A stretch of DNA of 64,000 nt from Arbacia lixula (Eukaryota > Echinodermata > Echinoidea > Arbacioida > Arbaciidae): assembly GCA_963669155.1 (NCBI GenBank), contig OZ022576.1:26450335-26514334 (forward strand), read 5' to 3'. The notes under the pieces are model-generated. The model saw only the letters and a program-made list of their open reading frames with translations, had not been told where the DNA came from and did not search any database. Shown piece after piece: positions 1 to 12,700 of this stretch (positions within the stretch are counted from its first letter, which is position 1; each line of letters begins with the position of its first letter). Made by a program: the position numbers and the translations under genes.

Positions 1-182
1 ACCTACACAGACGAATTACAATCATGTTTAGATATGTTTTTCTAACTCATTGTTTATTGTTTATTGTTTATATGTGTCTCAAGTATCTCAATATATTGTT
101 GTGTTATTGTGCTGGTGGAAAGCAAATTTCCATGATTTTGGACTGAATAAAATATCTTGTATCTTGTATCTTGTATCTTGTT
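1..182 (+). mobile_element. 3' tail of a non-LTR retrotransposon (LINE-like)
   Basis: The segment ends with an AATAAA-type signal (gactgaataaaatatcttg) running directly into four head-to-tail copies of a short tatcttg-based repeat. That arrangement is typical of the 3' ends of CR1/L2/RTE-like LINEs, which end in a microsatellite instead of poly(A). The 5' part is outside the window or truncated, and no reverse-transcriptase frame is visible. The family is not assignable by eye. Confidence 0.45.
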
Positions 183-1808
183 ATCCATGAATATACCAAA
201 GATAATTGCTAGTCTGACCACATTTGGACTGTTTTGGACACATGATCACTAGACGTTGACGCTCAATGCATGCAGGGCATATCAGTGAGCAGAGTATGTC
301 ATTGTAAAACATGTGCATTAGTGGCCAAAAATGCTTGATTTTTTTTCCTCCGTTGGGTATATTGTCAGCAGTGTGATCAGGAAAAAAACAATAGGGAATG
401 AATATTTGGGTAGTTTTCCCATAGTCTGATCATCTCTAAAATATAATTGTAGGTTAACGAGTGTCATTGTAGCTAGTCATCAATATAATTAAACATGACA
501 TATATTGTACTTTGTAAAACTTTGCTCAACTTGTTGAATATTTGTAAAATGCTTGATATTCTTAGTTTTGATTAGAAGGAATTTTTGTGTTTTATGGAGT
601 GTGATTCCTCATAAATTGTCTTGGTCATTAAGGTCAAAATTACAGATTATGTTCATCTCTGTCCTCTCAGTTAGTAGAGGATTGTCCATCCCCGTCCTCT
701 CCCATGCCAAAGACTGCCACTGCTTCTCTTTTCAGATTTTGCTCCTCTCCCCTTTTTGCAGAGCACTGACAGAAGTCATCTTCATAAATTTTTAAATCAT
801 CTTTGGCTCCAGAAAGCTTCTTTACTCCATCATTATAGATTGAGCTTGTTACTGAATCCCACCGTATCAAAAGGCTCGAGAATATTCATTTTCTTCCCCC
901 TTCTTGTTTGTTGTGAGGTCAATTGAGCCGCTGATGGATCCAATTTTTATTTGAAATGGAATTCAGCCATGCACAAACGTCATTAATGAGGCCATAAAGG
1001 GGACAAGTGGACTGCCATTTAGTAAGCACAGATAATGGTTTTTCCAATCTTAAGTGACTCTCTGATCTGTTTGAGAGGCAATAATATTTATCAGTGGACA
1101 AATTGCCTTTTTGAGTTATGCTACCGGTACACAGATTTTTATCTTGAGAGTTGAAATTCACTATTGAGGAAAAAAAATACAATTATACTCATACATACAT
1201 GTGTATTATATTTGGGTTTATACTGTACAAACTGTACAATGAAGGCTTACTTTATGTGCACCATGTATGCTCATATCAACTTCACAGTTTTGTCACAAGT
1301 GTGTACAAGCATAACTTGTTTTCAAATGCTGGTGCAGGACTTGTTTACATGTTTACCTCTTCATGGATATGTTCAACTTATTGTCCTGTATGCATGCCTG
1401 AATTACTGTACACCCACTGATGTTTACTGATGATCAGTACTTATTGTCATGAATAAATAATTCTCCTCGTCCATTGTATCAGATACTTCTGTTATCACAA
1501 AAATCTCTCTACAATACTCTGTATTGTTGTTCTGAATCTCAATGTTTGAAGTATTGAACTCTCAATGCTAGTTTGGTTGCCAGGCTGTTACGTATTTTTG
1601 ATCCAAACTCTTTACTGAACAGATCGAGCTGCCGTAATGAATCAGTCTTTATTTTTATTTTCTTAGGTTCACCCATGGAGAGGAAAGTGAAAAAGTGTCT
1701 AGTCTTATGAGTAAACTAAAGAGTTTGTGTTTTTTTTTTTCAATATGGACTGCTTGGAAGCCCAGCTACTCAATCTTTGTACATACATTGAAGTACCACC
1801 TACACTTA

Positions 1809-2039
1809 CACAACAGCTCAAAGGAATTGGCAAAGGGAAAGGGAAAGGGAAGAAAGGGAAGGAGCCGCAGTTTTAAACCGTGGGGTATTTTGTCCAGTTT
1901 AGTATGAAACATGATGCTTTTTAGGCTAAAGCATCATGTTTCATGCTGAACTGGACAAAATATACCGCGGTTTGAAACTGCGGCTCCTTCCCTTTCTTCT
2001 CTTTCCCTTTCCCTATGCCAATTCCTTTTAGCTGGAGTG
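1809..2039. mobile_element. 231 bp foldback MITE, copy 1, TA target duplication
   Basis: The element is almost entirely two inverted arms of about 110 bp. The left end reads CACAACAGCTCAAAGG and the right end, reverse-complemented, CACTCCAGCTAAAAGG. It is bounded by TA on both sides (1807-1808 and 2040-2041). A second copy of the same length is at 12247-12477. The TA duplication fits a Tc1/mariner-type non-autonomous element; it carries no coding sequence. Confidence 0.85.
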
Positions 2040-3628
2040 TAGGTTAGGGCTAGAACCAGTGGTACATTTAGTTTCAATGAACTCACAAGAAGAAAGGTTA
2101 ATAGGATGACAGTGGTTATTTAGAGCTAGAAACGGAGTGGGAGTGAGGATGGATCCGCTGCTGCCTGTGTTGTGTGCCAGGATTGTCTCAGAGGGAGAGA
2201 GCGTCTTCCTCAATCTGCCAAGAAGAATTAGGATGAATCACTTTGAGATGCTGTCTTCAGTCATTTGCTATCTTATCCTGAAGATAGATGAACAGGATCT
2301 CAAGTCTTTCTCATACTACTTGCAGTCTTATGAAATGAACATCAACTCAACCTGTATAATGCAATTCTCTGTAGGCAAGGCATGTATGAGGTTTGATTGT
2401 TACACAATTTAAAATACTAATAATGCCCAAACTAAGACAACACAACATGGTAGATGTATGGTTGTTTCTGATTTGAAATTCTTGGCCAAGATCTCCAGAT
2501 TTTGGAAAAGTAACTTCTTTGCTATTGATCTTTAAAGCAATAATAAATGAGTTTTCCCCCCATCCTTCTTTTCAAATGTGATATTTTGTACCATAAAACT
2601 TGTATTTGTGGCCATTTGTTCAAACTACTGGTAAGTCATTAATTCTATCCCTTACTTGTACATTACCATTGTAGGGAACTATCATGTAGGTGTCACAATT
2701 TTTTTGAATTGACAAAATCGGTTGATTGATGTTGATACATATGATTTTAAATTGATTTTCCACACTCAGTTGATACCAATTTAAAGGAAAACAAATCCAT
2801 GAAAACAAGTTGATTTGAATGATGACAGAGAAGCAGATAGGACTTTGAGGAAAATCAAAACTGGTAAAAATTGACTGTTCAAAAAGTATAACAAATGTAC
2901 AGGCGTACAATATGAAGTCCTTCATGGGTAACTCCATTCGGACCTAAATTTAAAATGTAATATCAGCTGTTCTTTGTGTCATATTGTGTGGACTAATTGT
3001 TATCCCTTGGACAATGTATGAAAAACAGGACAGTGTCCAGTATGTATTATATGTGCCCAAGTAAAATTGGCAGCAAGAATTAATGGTTAGTCATACAGGC
3101 TTTAAACCTCGATTAACTTTCTTACTATTTGTCTGAGTTTCCTCACATCTTGAACAATCTCTTTCTCTGACATATCCACCTTCCCATAAATCTACTTGTT
3201 TGCTGGGTTTTCTTTTTCTTTTTTAATCACGGTGGAAATGCAGACCATCAGGGAAGTGTTTGCTGGCACAAAGAGGACATAAATCCTTACCCAAAGTATG
3301 ATTTAAGGACCACTCTTTATAGTACTTCCTTTAATGTAAAGTCTGGAATGAAAATTGAGGATATGTTTATTTTCAAATGATTTATGCTTTTGTGAGATAA
3401 GAGCCAACTGCAGAAAGCATGAGGATTCTGTCTTCATCCTGTCAGATGTTGCAGTATGTCTTTCTCCAATAATGCACATAATTTCTTTTCTGAATGTAAA
3501 TAAAATGTCATGAGACATCTGCTCCTGTATTACAGGTGCATGGTGCATTGGAGAGGATTGTGTGGCATGAGAATAAGTTGGGACACACATTAATCATATT
3601 CCTACATGGGGCTAGAGATAGATAGATA

Positions 3629-3774
3629 CAGAGAGAGAGAGAGAGAGAGAGAGGAAGAGAGGAAGAGAGAGAGAGAGAGGCAGAGAGGAAGAGAGAGAGA
3701 GGCAGACTAACAGACAGAGAGAGAGAGACAGGGAGACAGAGAGAGAGAGAGAGAGAGCGAGAGAGGGAGAGAGA
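3629..3774. repeat. GA-rich microsatellite
   Basis: A purine-rich run of (GA)n with interspersed GGCA and GACA units, almost all purine on the plus strand. Confidence 0.9.
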
Positions 3775-4811
3775 ATGCGCTGTCTGTCTGACCGCACTGA
3801 AAGCACTTGGATCAAAGTAAATATTTATTACCTCTCAGATGTGCCTCTACGTGTGCTGAATCTGAAGAGTGCATTGCCATCGTTCCTTATGCATGCACAC
3901 AAGAAAGACTTAGGCAAATAAAAAATGATTGATGACTAGAATAGAATGAAAAAAAAAAGTTTACCATAATAAAATATGTTATATTTTTTTGGAGCAATGT
4001 CAATTGCAGTTTGTTTTTTGATAATACTTTTTTTCTGAATTTTGAGGAAGTGTGACAGAAAGAAAGAGGTTTGCAGCAGTAGATTGCAAAGTACTATTAA
4101 GATATGATGATTAAGATTTTGAAAAAGATGTTTACATCAGGTTTCGTGTTTGGTTTGCTTATTGATGTCATTATACCTAGGATTTATCAGATAAGGATGA
4201 AAAGAGGAACCTATGCATTAAAAAAAATACCATTATGTCAGTAATGAGGTCAAAGTACCTTTCCTCCTCAAAGTTGGAACATCAGTATGGAATATTCATA
4301 TGATTCGTAAAAAATTAAGTTTGCCATTTTAAGCACCACTTCCATCCTGGGCATGTAGTTAGGGGCGTGTTTGGGGCACGGAGCCAGCATTTCATCCATG
4401 GTTAGACATGGGGCTCATGATGATGGTGATGGCTGGCCGTATAGCAGCGGGGACTCCCAGTGATGCGACTTGCAATTAGCGTTAAACCCCATCTGGATCC
4501 ACTCCACTAGCTTTGACTCATCAAATGGGATATCATAAACAGGGAATCAATTTACCAATGAGGGGTAACATGCAGAAATGAGCCCTTGTGATGGAGAATA
4601 AAAACCGCGTTACCTGTATGCAATATTTACATGCAGTGCAGGGGGAGCTAATTCCATTTCAAATTCATAGGGGAACGTTCTAAAGATAAAACGGTTCCTC
4701 CAACGCGTATGGTAATTCTCGAATGTGTGAACATCCATGTTGGAGTACATCAAATTTGCATTTGAATTGAAGCATGAACAGCTCCAGAGAGAGAGGCACC
4801 TTATTGTGTTC

Positions 4812-5091
4812 TGAGAGAAGAAGGAAACTGTGAGGACTTGCTTAATTGGTGTCTGAGTGGCAACTGCCTTTATTCTGGTATATTACACACATATATACAC
4901 AGCATTGGTGGTGGTCATGTTATGTAACAGTCTGGGGTGAGAATGCTAGGGGAGACAGAGAGAGAAGGTGCAGGGGCAACGTAAACAAACTGGGGGAAGT
5001 AGTGGCTAATCCTTGGCCGTGGGAATGAGAGTGGATAGGAACAGCTATGAACATCTGGTTCATTGTACAGTACTGGTTTACAAACACAATA
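4812..5091. repeat. Left terminal direct repeat of LTR-type element
   Basis: It starts tgagagaagaagg and ends caaacacaata, and matches 7503-7783 almost base for base. It contains a short tataca-rich stretch but no assigned promoter. Confidence 0.75.
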
Positions 5092-6776
5092 TCCCTCCCT
5101 TTCTTATAAAAAGAACATATTGATAAATTAAACTGTAACAGCATAACTTGAGCTATCTACTTGAACTATGTCTGAGATACTTCTACCGACTATTCAGACA
5201 CACATTGATTTATCACTCTAATTCTATACAGGTGAATGTACAAAATGAATGTCTTTGCAACTTCGAATTATTCTCACTTGAAATGTAAAACACTCTTATC
5301 TAACAGCTTGTTAACATAAAGACATTATGGGGGTATACTTAAATAAACTTGATCGGTCAGCACGATCGCATGGAAAGAACAGTTAACATTTTGAACATAC
5401 CTGACTTGTCTTGAACATGTACATGTGTTTGTACAACACTGAATTCTTCAAATATGAAGACAAGTATATAAGCACTTTCAATTTCCAAAGTGTTTCAGAG
5501 TAACAAAATTTGGCCCTCAGTTATCTATCTTAAGAGTACACTGTTACACCCTATTTTCCTTTTCTTCTCATTTCAACAGAACTAGTAAATATATAAACAT
5601 CCTTTGAATTTTAAACTAACCTTGGATCCAACTAATTCCATCTTGGCATGGTAAGAATTATTAACATACTGAACATATCTTTGTATTGACTTGTATCGAA
5701 CCTGTAACAAGTAACAATCAGTATCAACTTTCAATTGGCTAGACATTACATGTACAAAAAACAAAGTTTGAACTTAGGCTATAAACCGTCTCTTTTTATC
5801 CTGAATTCCTCTCTATTTCGTTATAAGAGAAAACAAATGAATTAGCTTGATCCTTTCAAAATGAAAGAACATTTGGACTGTTCCACATACATGTAATCCT
5901 TTCTATGTGTGATAAACTTAATATTCTTTCGACTTAAAAACTAACCTCAGATTGTTCCAATTAAATCTACTTTGACATCCCTAGACTCAAATTCTTCGCG
6001 AGTTCATCGCAACAGATAGAAGTGTTATATATATAAATAGTTACGAGTTGTACGATCCTCAAGGCATATCATCGGATCGACATTTACATTGGTTGAGAGT
6101 TAATCTATAGAGTATACGTGGCATATCATCTCTTCTTCTTGCAAATGGGTGAATAATTATGACTGAAACATTCTACAATGCAAACCATAACATTTGAAAG
6201 TTTGTGAAATCACAGGGTTATGACATGGAAATATGAGATACAGTTCAGAAATTGTCCTTTGAGACTGAGTTCGTATTTCTATAAGTCCATGAATGCGTAA
6301 CGTTCCGGTTTAGATCGTGTTGCATCACAACATGCAGTCTATAGTCCAATTGATGCATATTTCTTCAAGTTCCAGTTCAAATGCAAAGTCGATTCAAATT
6401 CTCTTCACATCAATGTCCAATTGAGCGTATTCATGTGGTGAATGTTCTGGTGATCGCGTGCTGGCTGTTGAGGCAGAACATAAAACATTATCAGAATCGA
6501 GTGTCCGTTTGTTTGTACGGTCACGGCGGTCTTCGCTTGCGCTGTTGTCGTCATCAGGAATCGCTGTCATCGTCGTAAAGTCCCTCTCGTCACGTCTCGG
6601 TTCTCGCTTTCTTAGGCATCGCTCTTCTCCTTGTCGTTTCAGTTCTCGCTAATTTCGTCGTTAAGTCATCGCTCTCACGGAGTCGTCATCGTGGTTGTCT
6701 CGTTTTTGTCGTCGCAGGCGTACGTTGTTTAGCCAGGCTGTGGCTCAAACATACCGGACGGTCTGTACGGGCTCAA

Positions 6777-7290
6777 GTGTGGCCGCGTACATTGTCGACG
6801 GGCTCACGCAGGACATCTTGTCGCTGGTTGCCGGACATCTTCGCTGCAGGTACTCAGCTGTCATGTAGCTTCAGGTCCTCAGCTCATCAGCCGCAGCTTA
6901 GGGCTGGAATCGTCGTCGGCGTCGTCAGAGTTCTAGTTTACAGCTCGTGTAGTTGGAACTCCTCTGCCAGGGTTGTCATCGTCAATGTCGTCCTCATCGT
7001 AGCTCGTGTAGCTGTCTCTCTTCCAGAGTCGTGGTACGGGCTTATGTGGCCGTACGTCATCGCTGCAGGCACCCAGCTGTCAAGTATAGCTGCAGGTCCG
7101 CCTCTGCTCATCAGCCGCTGCTCGAGGGCTGGAAACGTCATGAGCGTTGCTGGAGATGTCCACAGCTCTGTGTAGCTGGATCTCCTCGGCTGCATGGAAT
7201 CGTCATCATCAAGGGAGTCGCCGTTGCACCCATTGTCGTACTCGTACGTCGTCGAAGGCACCTCAGTGTCGTGGTACAGTGGGTCCTTAG
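6777..7290. repeat. Degenerate tandem repeats inside the LTR-type element
   Basis: Two diverged units of roughly 220-270 bp, one beginning near 6830 and one near 7060, share words such as cgctgcaggNacNcagctgtca, ctcatcagccgc and gtgtagNtggaNctcctc. The block is rich in tcgtcg words and CpG, unlike the surrounding intron. Confidence 0.6.
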
Positions 7291-7502
7291 TTCGCAGCCG
7301 CATGCAGTGGGCTGGAGAAAATGTTGTGGCTCGTGTTGCCGTGTAGAAATCATTGTCTCTGCTGCTTCTTTCTTACAGTCTCTTTTGTTGTCTTAATCTG
7401 TTGTCTGTGTCGAATTCCTTCTCCTCCTCCTTTTCTTTCGTCGGCGCAGCCCAGCGCGGGCCCGCCGCGCACGGAAGGTCCTACATTCGACCGCTTATAT
7501 CC

Positions 7503-7783
7503 TGAGGGGAAGAAGGAAACTGTGAGGACTTGCTTGGTTGGTGTCTGAGTGGCAACTGCCTTTATTCTGGTATATTACACACATATATACACAGCATTGG
7601 TGGTGGTCATGTTATGTAACAGTCTGGGGTGAGAATGCTAGGGGAGACAGAGAGAGAAGGTGCAGGGGCAACGTAAACAAACTGGGGGAAGTAGTGGCTA
7701 ATCCTTGGCCGTGGGAATGAGAGTGGATAGGAACAGCTATGAACATCTGGTTCATTGTACAGTACTGGTTTACAAACACAATA
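7503..7783. repeat. Right terminal direct repeat of LTR-type element
   Basis: This is the second copy of the terminal repeat, preceded by the GC-rich end of the interior and a purine-rich tract. It ends caaacacaata and is followed by unrelated intron. Confidence 0.75.
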
Positions 7784-9187
7784 CACCTATTGTTCGGGGA
7801 ATTAAGAAATTCAATTTTGTTTTAATTTTTAATCACCAGAGGTTGCTTGTAATCACTGGTGTAAACCAAAATACAAAGACAGTTTGCTTGAGAGAAGTTA
7901 ATGAATAGAATTGTGGGGTGAACCATTATCTCATCTGCAGGAAGTAGAGAGAGGGAGGCAGGTGCTCCCTTATGCCATTTCCCCCTCTTAGGAATACTTC
8001 ATTCATTGTTTCCTTTAAGTACCTGGATCACCTTTGTACATTTTGTATTCTTTATTGTCTGTGCACTCTGCCCTTTTCATGGGGCTTGGCAAGGAGATGG
8101 AAGTACTTTGACAGCTCTTTGATGTTGTAGTATGCATACCAGATTCAAAGGTCAATGTGTTCTTTTTGTTCCAAATAAAATATTAACCATCTAAATAATT
8201 ACAACCAGGAAGTATTTGAATTTAACAACCCTTCCCAGCAAAATCATAATGCCTACTCTTTTTCATCTACGTGTATATTATACAATGCACTTGTTTAAAA
8301 GTTAAAGCCTCAGCTGTTTTCTTTATTCAACACTATATATATTGTTTTATTTTCTGATACTGATAGAGAGGGATTCATTAGGAGAAAAAAAAAAAACTTA
8401 AGAAGTAGAAGTGCTCCTCTTGGCTGACTGCTCCTGAATGCAAAACCCTGCCATTGATGTCCCAGTTTCCCTGCTAATCGGAGAAGACTGCAATCAGTGT
8501 AATGAGCACATGTAACCTTGAGGGGGCATTATCATGATTAATCAATAAGCTCATCATGGGATTAATGCATGGGTCCTGCAGACATGATATCGCCACATAA
8601 CCACTATGAATTACCACATGAGATGTATGAGAGTCAGACAGGCAGGTGCTTTGTGTACCGGTATTTCAACGTACATTGCATGAAAAGTACATTTGATTAA
8701 TATGTGCATGTTGTCAAAAATAATATAATTCATATTTGTATGTTTTACAGACTTATTTGCAAACTTGTACATTGTTTTAAGGGCTTTGATTTACCCATGA
8801 ATGATGACTTATGTTCTCAATAAATTCAAAGGAAAATCATTGTCTCTCCTGCCTTTTACATTGCCTCAATGGGGTATTGACATTTTTACAACAGGAATCG
8901 GCTGGTAAGGGTGTACACATGTATGTACACTTAATTTATGGGTATTACATTGGGTGTGTATTACTACTTCATAGTATGTTGAACATTACTGTGTTGTGTG
9001 AGTATTATGTGTAAGCAATCAATATTTTTGTATCAAGCAAATTGTATTGTCCATTGTAAAATCGAGCCTAATACCCAACACAATCATGATTGATTTGAAT
9101 GATTTCCCTATATTACATTAGGTTTGTTATGTATTCAAAAGCCATACAATAAGTTTGAGTCCTTCTTTCTTCATTTCTTCATTGCAG

Positions 9188-9282
9188 CCCAAACTACTGG
9201 CCAGTGATCTACTCGACCTTGTGGCATCTTACTTCAGTCTGAAGGAGAAGGATTACTTTGGTTTAGCGTTCCTGGATGAGAC
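9188..9282 (+). CDS. FRMD4: FRMD4 exon, FERM F1 lobe (part)
   Basis: The acceptor attgcag precedes codon CCC; 31 codons plus two bases end at the donor AC|GTAAGA. The peptide begins PKLLASDLLDLVASYF and matches the human FRMD4A segment PKLLAKELLDLVASHF. It forms the middle of the ubiquitin-like F1 lobe and splits a Thr codon with the next exon. Confidence 0.95.
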
Positions 9283-9666
9283 GTAAGAATTACAGCAAAT
9301 CCTCTTCTCTTTCCCCTACATTGCTCCCCTCTTGTCCTATTTGAAGCAGCTTTCCTCAAGCTTGTTATCAAATATGGAGTGAACATCTGAATGTCTAATG
9401 GCTATTATAGTGTTGTTTGGAACCATATGAAAAGAACTGTTCATTTCATTTCATGGAATTTGATATTCTAGTACTACAATGACATTTTGAGATGATGTAG
9501 AAGGTTTGCAATTGAAGTACATGTATTCAAACAAATTTGATTGAAAAGAGACATCGAGAGGCTCCTATAGGGAAGTCTTCCTGAGCACTTCTTAAATTGC
9601 AAGTAGTCTTCAATCTTCTATTGAGGAAGTAGCAAGAAAAGTTCTGTCAGAAAAGGAAATGAAATC

Positions 9667-9759
<93 letters not shown>

Positions 9760-12700
9760 CATATGATTTCAAGGCACTACTTACAATGAATGACTAAGAT
9801 GTTATTTCCCTTGGCTTGGTTAATTCTGAGCCAAAGAGCTATTCAGCATAACATAAAAGGACATCATACATCATATAAGTGGATAAATTCTGTTGTGTTT
9901 ATGGACCTTTTTTTTGGTGGGGGGGGGGGGGGGGGGGGCAGGGGAATTACAGGAATTACCTGCTATCAAATTCTTGCAGAGAGCATCCATGTAATTCTAG
10001 TATGATACATCATATATAAATGATTGAAATTGATTAATACTCTCTATTGTGAAACAATTGTATGATTGCCCCATATGTTTTTGTTGCGAAGAGCAGCGTT
10101 TCACAAGGACACAAATTTGTAGTGCTGTAACAAAATAACATTGCTGCTGTATCCAGAAGGTTAATTGATTAATGCTCTGCCAGTCCAGATGGCTAATAGC
10201 TCGAATGCCAAGGCACATGTACTTTATCTCGGAAGCCTCAGTATGTTCTCTCATATGAATACATTAAGTGTGCCTCCTGTGCATTAGGAGAGTGCGTGTA
10301 GTCAACATTAATGTAATCTTATTAATTTGTCTGTGAATAAATTATGTGTATGTGCGTGGCTAGCAGAACTGTCAAGTTACAGTATGTAACTGTTACAGCT
10401 TTAAATCAAAGATGAAAACCTATTTGTTCTAAACATAGACCTAATTTACTTCTGACCATGATTAAAAAATTATACAGCATTATGTAGTAGAAGTGCATAT
10501 AAGCTCTTGCGGCGCAGTAGAATATATAAATATAGTTTTTGTGCTCTATAAATGATTTATTATTATTAATATTATGTGAACATTGTGTGTTTTTTCTTGT
10601 TAGCTGTGCTCCAAACAGAATGATTGAAATACATACTTCATGTTCTTAAATGTAGCCTTCTTTTGGAGATCCATATAGCAATGGTATGCACACCATAAAT
10701 TCTTTTTGTTTAAACCAAATTTCTTATCTGTTTGGTAATTTGGTACATCAAATCTAATCAAAGTTCAATCAGTTTCCATGTAGCTCCGGTAATTGACATA
10801 AAGTGTGTGTCTCATTTCTCGTTATTCCTAATTAGGAAGAGAAACATTTAATTGAGGACTAGAAATATGTTTTCCGATAGCTCATCACTGATATTTCTTG
10901 ACAATGTACTGTACATGTAAATTGTGTAAGATGAAGCAACAATACTCATAACACAGCCATAAAAGTTTAGGTCCATGTACAAGCACATCAGGGGCAGAAC
11001 CTACCTGCATTGTAGCCTGTCACCCAAGCTGTTGGGTATTTTCAATCTAAAGTGCAATATTCAATAAATGGGTCTAGTTGCATTAGACTAATCATTCTTA
11101 ATTCCTTCTCTGGCTCGCGCGGAGGGAGAAAAGAGGAGAAAGAAAGAGTAACTAGTCTTGTGATTATTAGATTCTTATCTTTAAGTTATGTTCAAAAGCT
11201 TGGAAGCCAGGTCAGCAGTATTGTGACACCATCACAATATATGTTCAGGGAAGGAAGGCTACAGCTTGACTTGCTGCTCCTGTCCTTGTCAGAAATTATG
11301 CATAAACATTTGAAATGTATACAAGTTAGTCTCTGCATTTCAAATTCAGACTCACTGACTCACTGATGGACTAGGGTTTGTGTCCCCAAAGTAGCATATT
11401 AGGACTCTATTCACAATGGTGGTTTACCTTTTACGTGTACTAAAACTGAACTAACTTTGTGGGACGCGACATAAAACAACATGGGACATTGTTATTGATT
11501 CGATATGATTGATTTTGGCCACTTAATCACTACGGTATATTTGAATTTGTCAACAAAACAATTACATTGAAAAATTGAAATCACCCACTACCACTATTGT
11601 GATTCTGTGATGAAAATCATTGCTTTTGTGACAGCATCAGATTATTTATTTTGCACTCCATAAAGTTTATATACGTTTAGTACATGGTTTAACCATCGAT
11701 GTGAATACAGGTCATAGAATTCAACACCAGAAAGCCCAGAATTAATCAGTAGGAATTGAAATGGAGTGTCATTCAACCCGTAGGAAGTTGGCCCCCATAG
11801 AGGACTCTCGTCATTATAGCTTTTTAATTACGCTGTGACTGCGGTCACCTCCATCAGTACGTCACAAAAGGTGGTTACTGACGTGCAGCAGCCTGACTGC
11901 TCAGATATAGAGCAGTGTGATAGGATTCAGGGAACCGGAAACAGAATGGGAGAAACGCTGTACATGTTCTGTATAGTCTGTGAGCTTACATTGTGAACAA
12001 ATTTGTGTGGTAATAGATTTTGTTGTTCAGTAAAACCACAGTTTCTGCTGTATGGGTTTATAAATCATCATTCTATTTTAGTGGTAGTACTCCTCTAATG
12101 AGTGCTAACCACATCGCTGGAACTGTTTCCAGGTAGAGTGTCATCTTTGTAAAGGGAAGAAAAGTTTGGTGCTACAGGAAGTGAAAAGATACAAAACCTC
12201 TTCTTCAAAATATATCTTTAGAGGAGGGATTATTAAGTGGGAAATACACTACAGCTCAAAGGAATTGGCATGGGAAAAGGGAAAGGGAAGAAAGGGAAGG
12301 AGCCGCAGTTTTAAACCGCGGTATATTTTGTTCAGTTTAGCATGAAACATAATTCTTTAGCCTAAAAAGCATAGTGTTCATTGCTGAACTGGACAAAATA
12401 TACCACGGTTTAAAACTGCTGCTCCTTCCCTTTCTTGCCCTTCCCTTTCCCCATGCCAATTCCTTTGAGCTGGAGTGTATATCAAAATGTACACTATTTT
12501 GTATGAAGGAGATGAGCACATTTTTTGAAAAACAGTTTCTCCCAGCTGCAAGTTGTACTTGAGGAAATTAAAATAATTCATTCTGTTATGTTGATGTGTG
12601 TTGTGTATCGTTAGTAGGTAAAGTGAGTTCTTAGCATGTTCAGAACAGCTCCAACATCCAGTACTAAGTCACCTTGTGTACACACCATTGTGTACTTTTC

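Larger units (their letters stand above)
4812..7783. mobile_element. Non-autonomous LTR-type element with near-identical terminal direct repeats
   Basis: Two direct repeats of about 280 bp (4812-5091 and 7503-7783) flank an interior of about 2.4 kb with no recognisable gag, protease or polymerase. The repeats differ at only a few positions, so the insertion looks young. A purine-rich tract (gaggggaagaaggaaac) abuts the right repeat on the plus strand, and another purine-rich stretch lies just inside the left repeat on the minus strand, so orientation is unresolved. The interior is AT-rich up to about 6400 and then becomes GC- and CpG-rich with degenerate internal repeats. No clean 4-6 bp target duplication is seen; the flanks share only an imperfect cacctattgttc-like match. 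It resembles a LARD/TRIM-class element. Confidence 0.7.
1..9187 (+). other. Intron upstream of first visible FRMD4 exon
   Basis: This stretch precedes the exon at 9188 and ends in the acceptor ttcattgcag. I searched it for the expected FRMD4 start (Met followed by about 36 residues ending in a LELLVQ-like strand) and found no convincing exon, so the start codon probably lies further upstream. It contains a LINE-like tail (1-182), a 231 bp foldback element (1809-2039), a GA microsatellite (3629-3774) and an LTR-type element (4812-7783). The remainder shows only short unrelated open frames. Confidence 0.7.

Noticed and set aside
2137-2412. 91-codon frame as a possible FRMD4 first exon
   Set aside because: It does not resemble the FERM F1 start, and no donor in the required phase follows a matching strand.
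6938-7396. Overlapping frames of 121-147 codons inside the LTR-type element as a gag-like gene
   Set aside because: They coincide with GC-rich degenerate repeats and show no zinc-knuckle, protease or polymerase motif.
4797-7795. Imperfect 12-15 bp similarity (caccttattgtgttc versus cacctattgttc) as target duplication of the LTR-type element
   Set aside because: Too long and too diverged for an element whose ends are nearly identical; probably coincidental.
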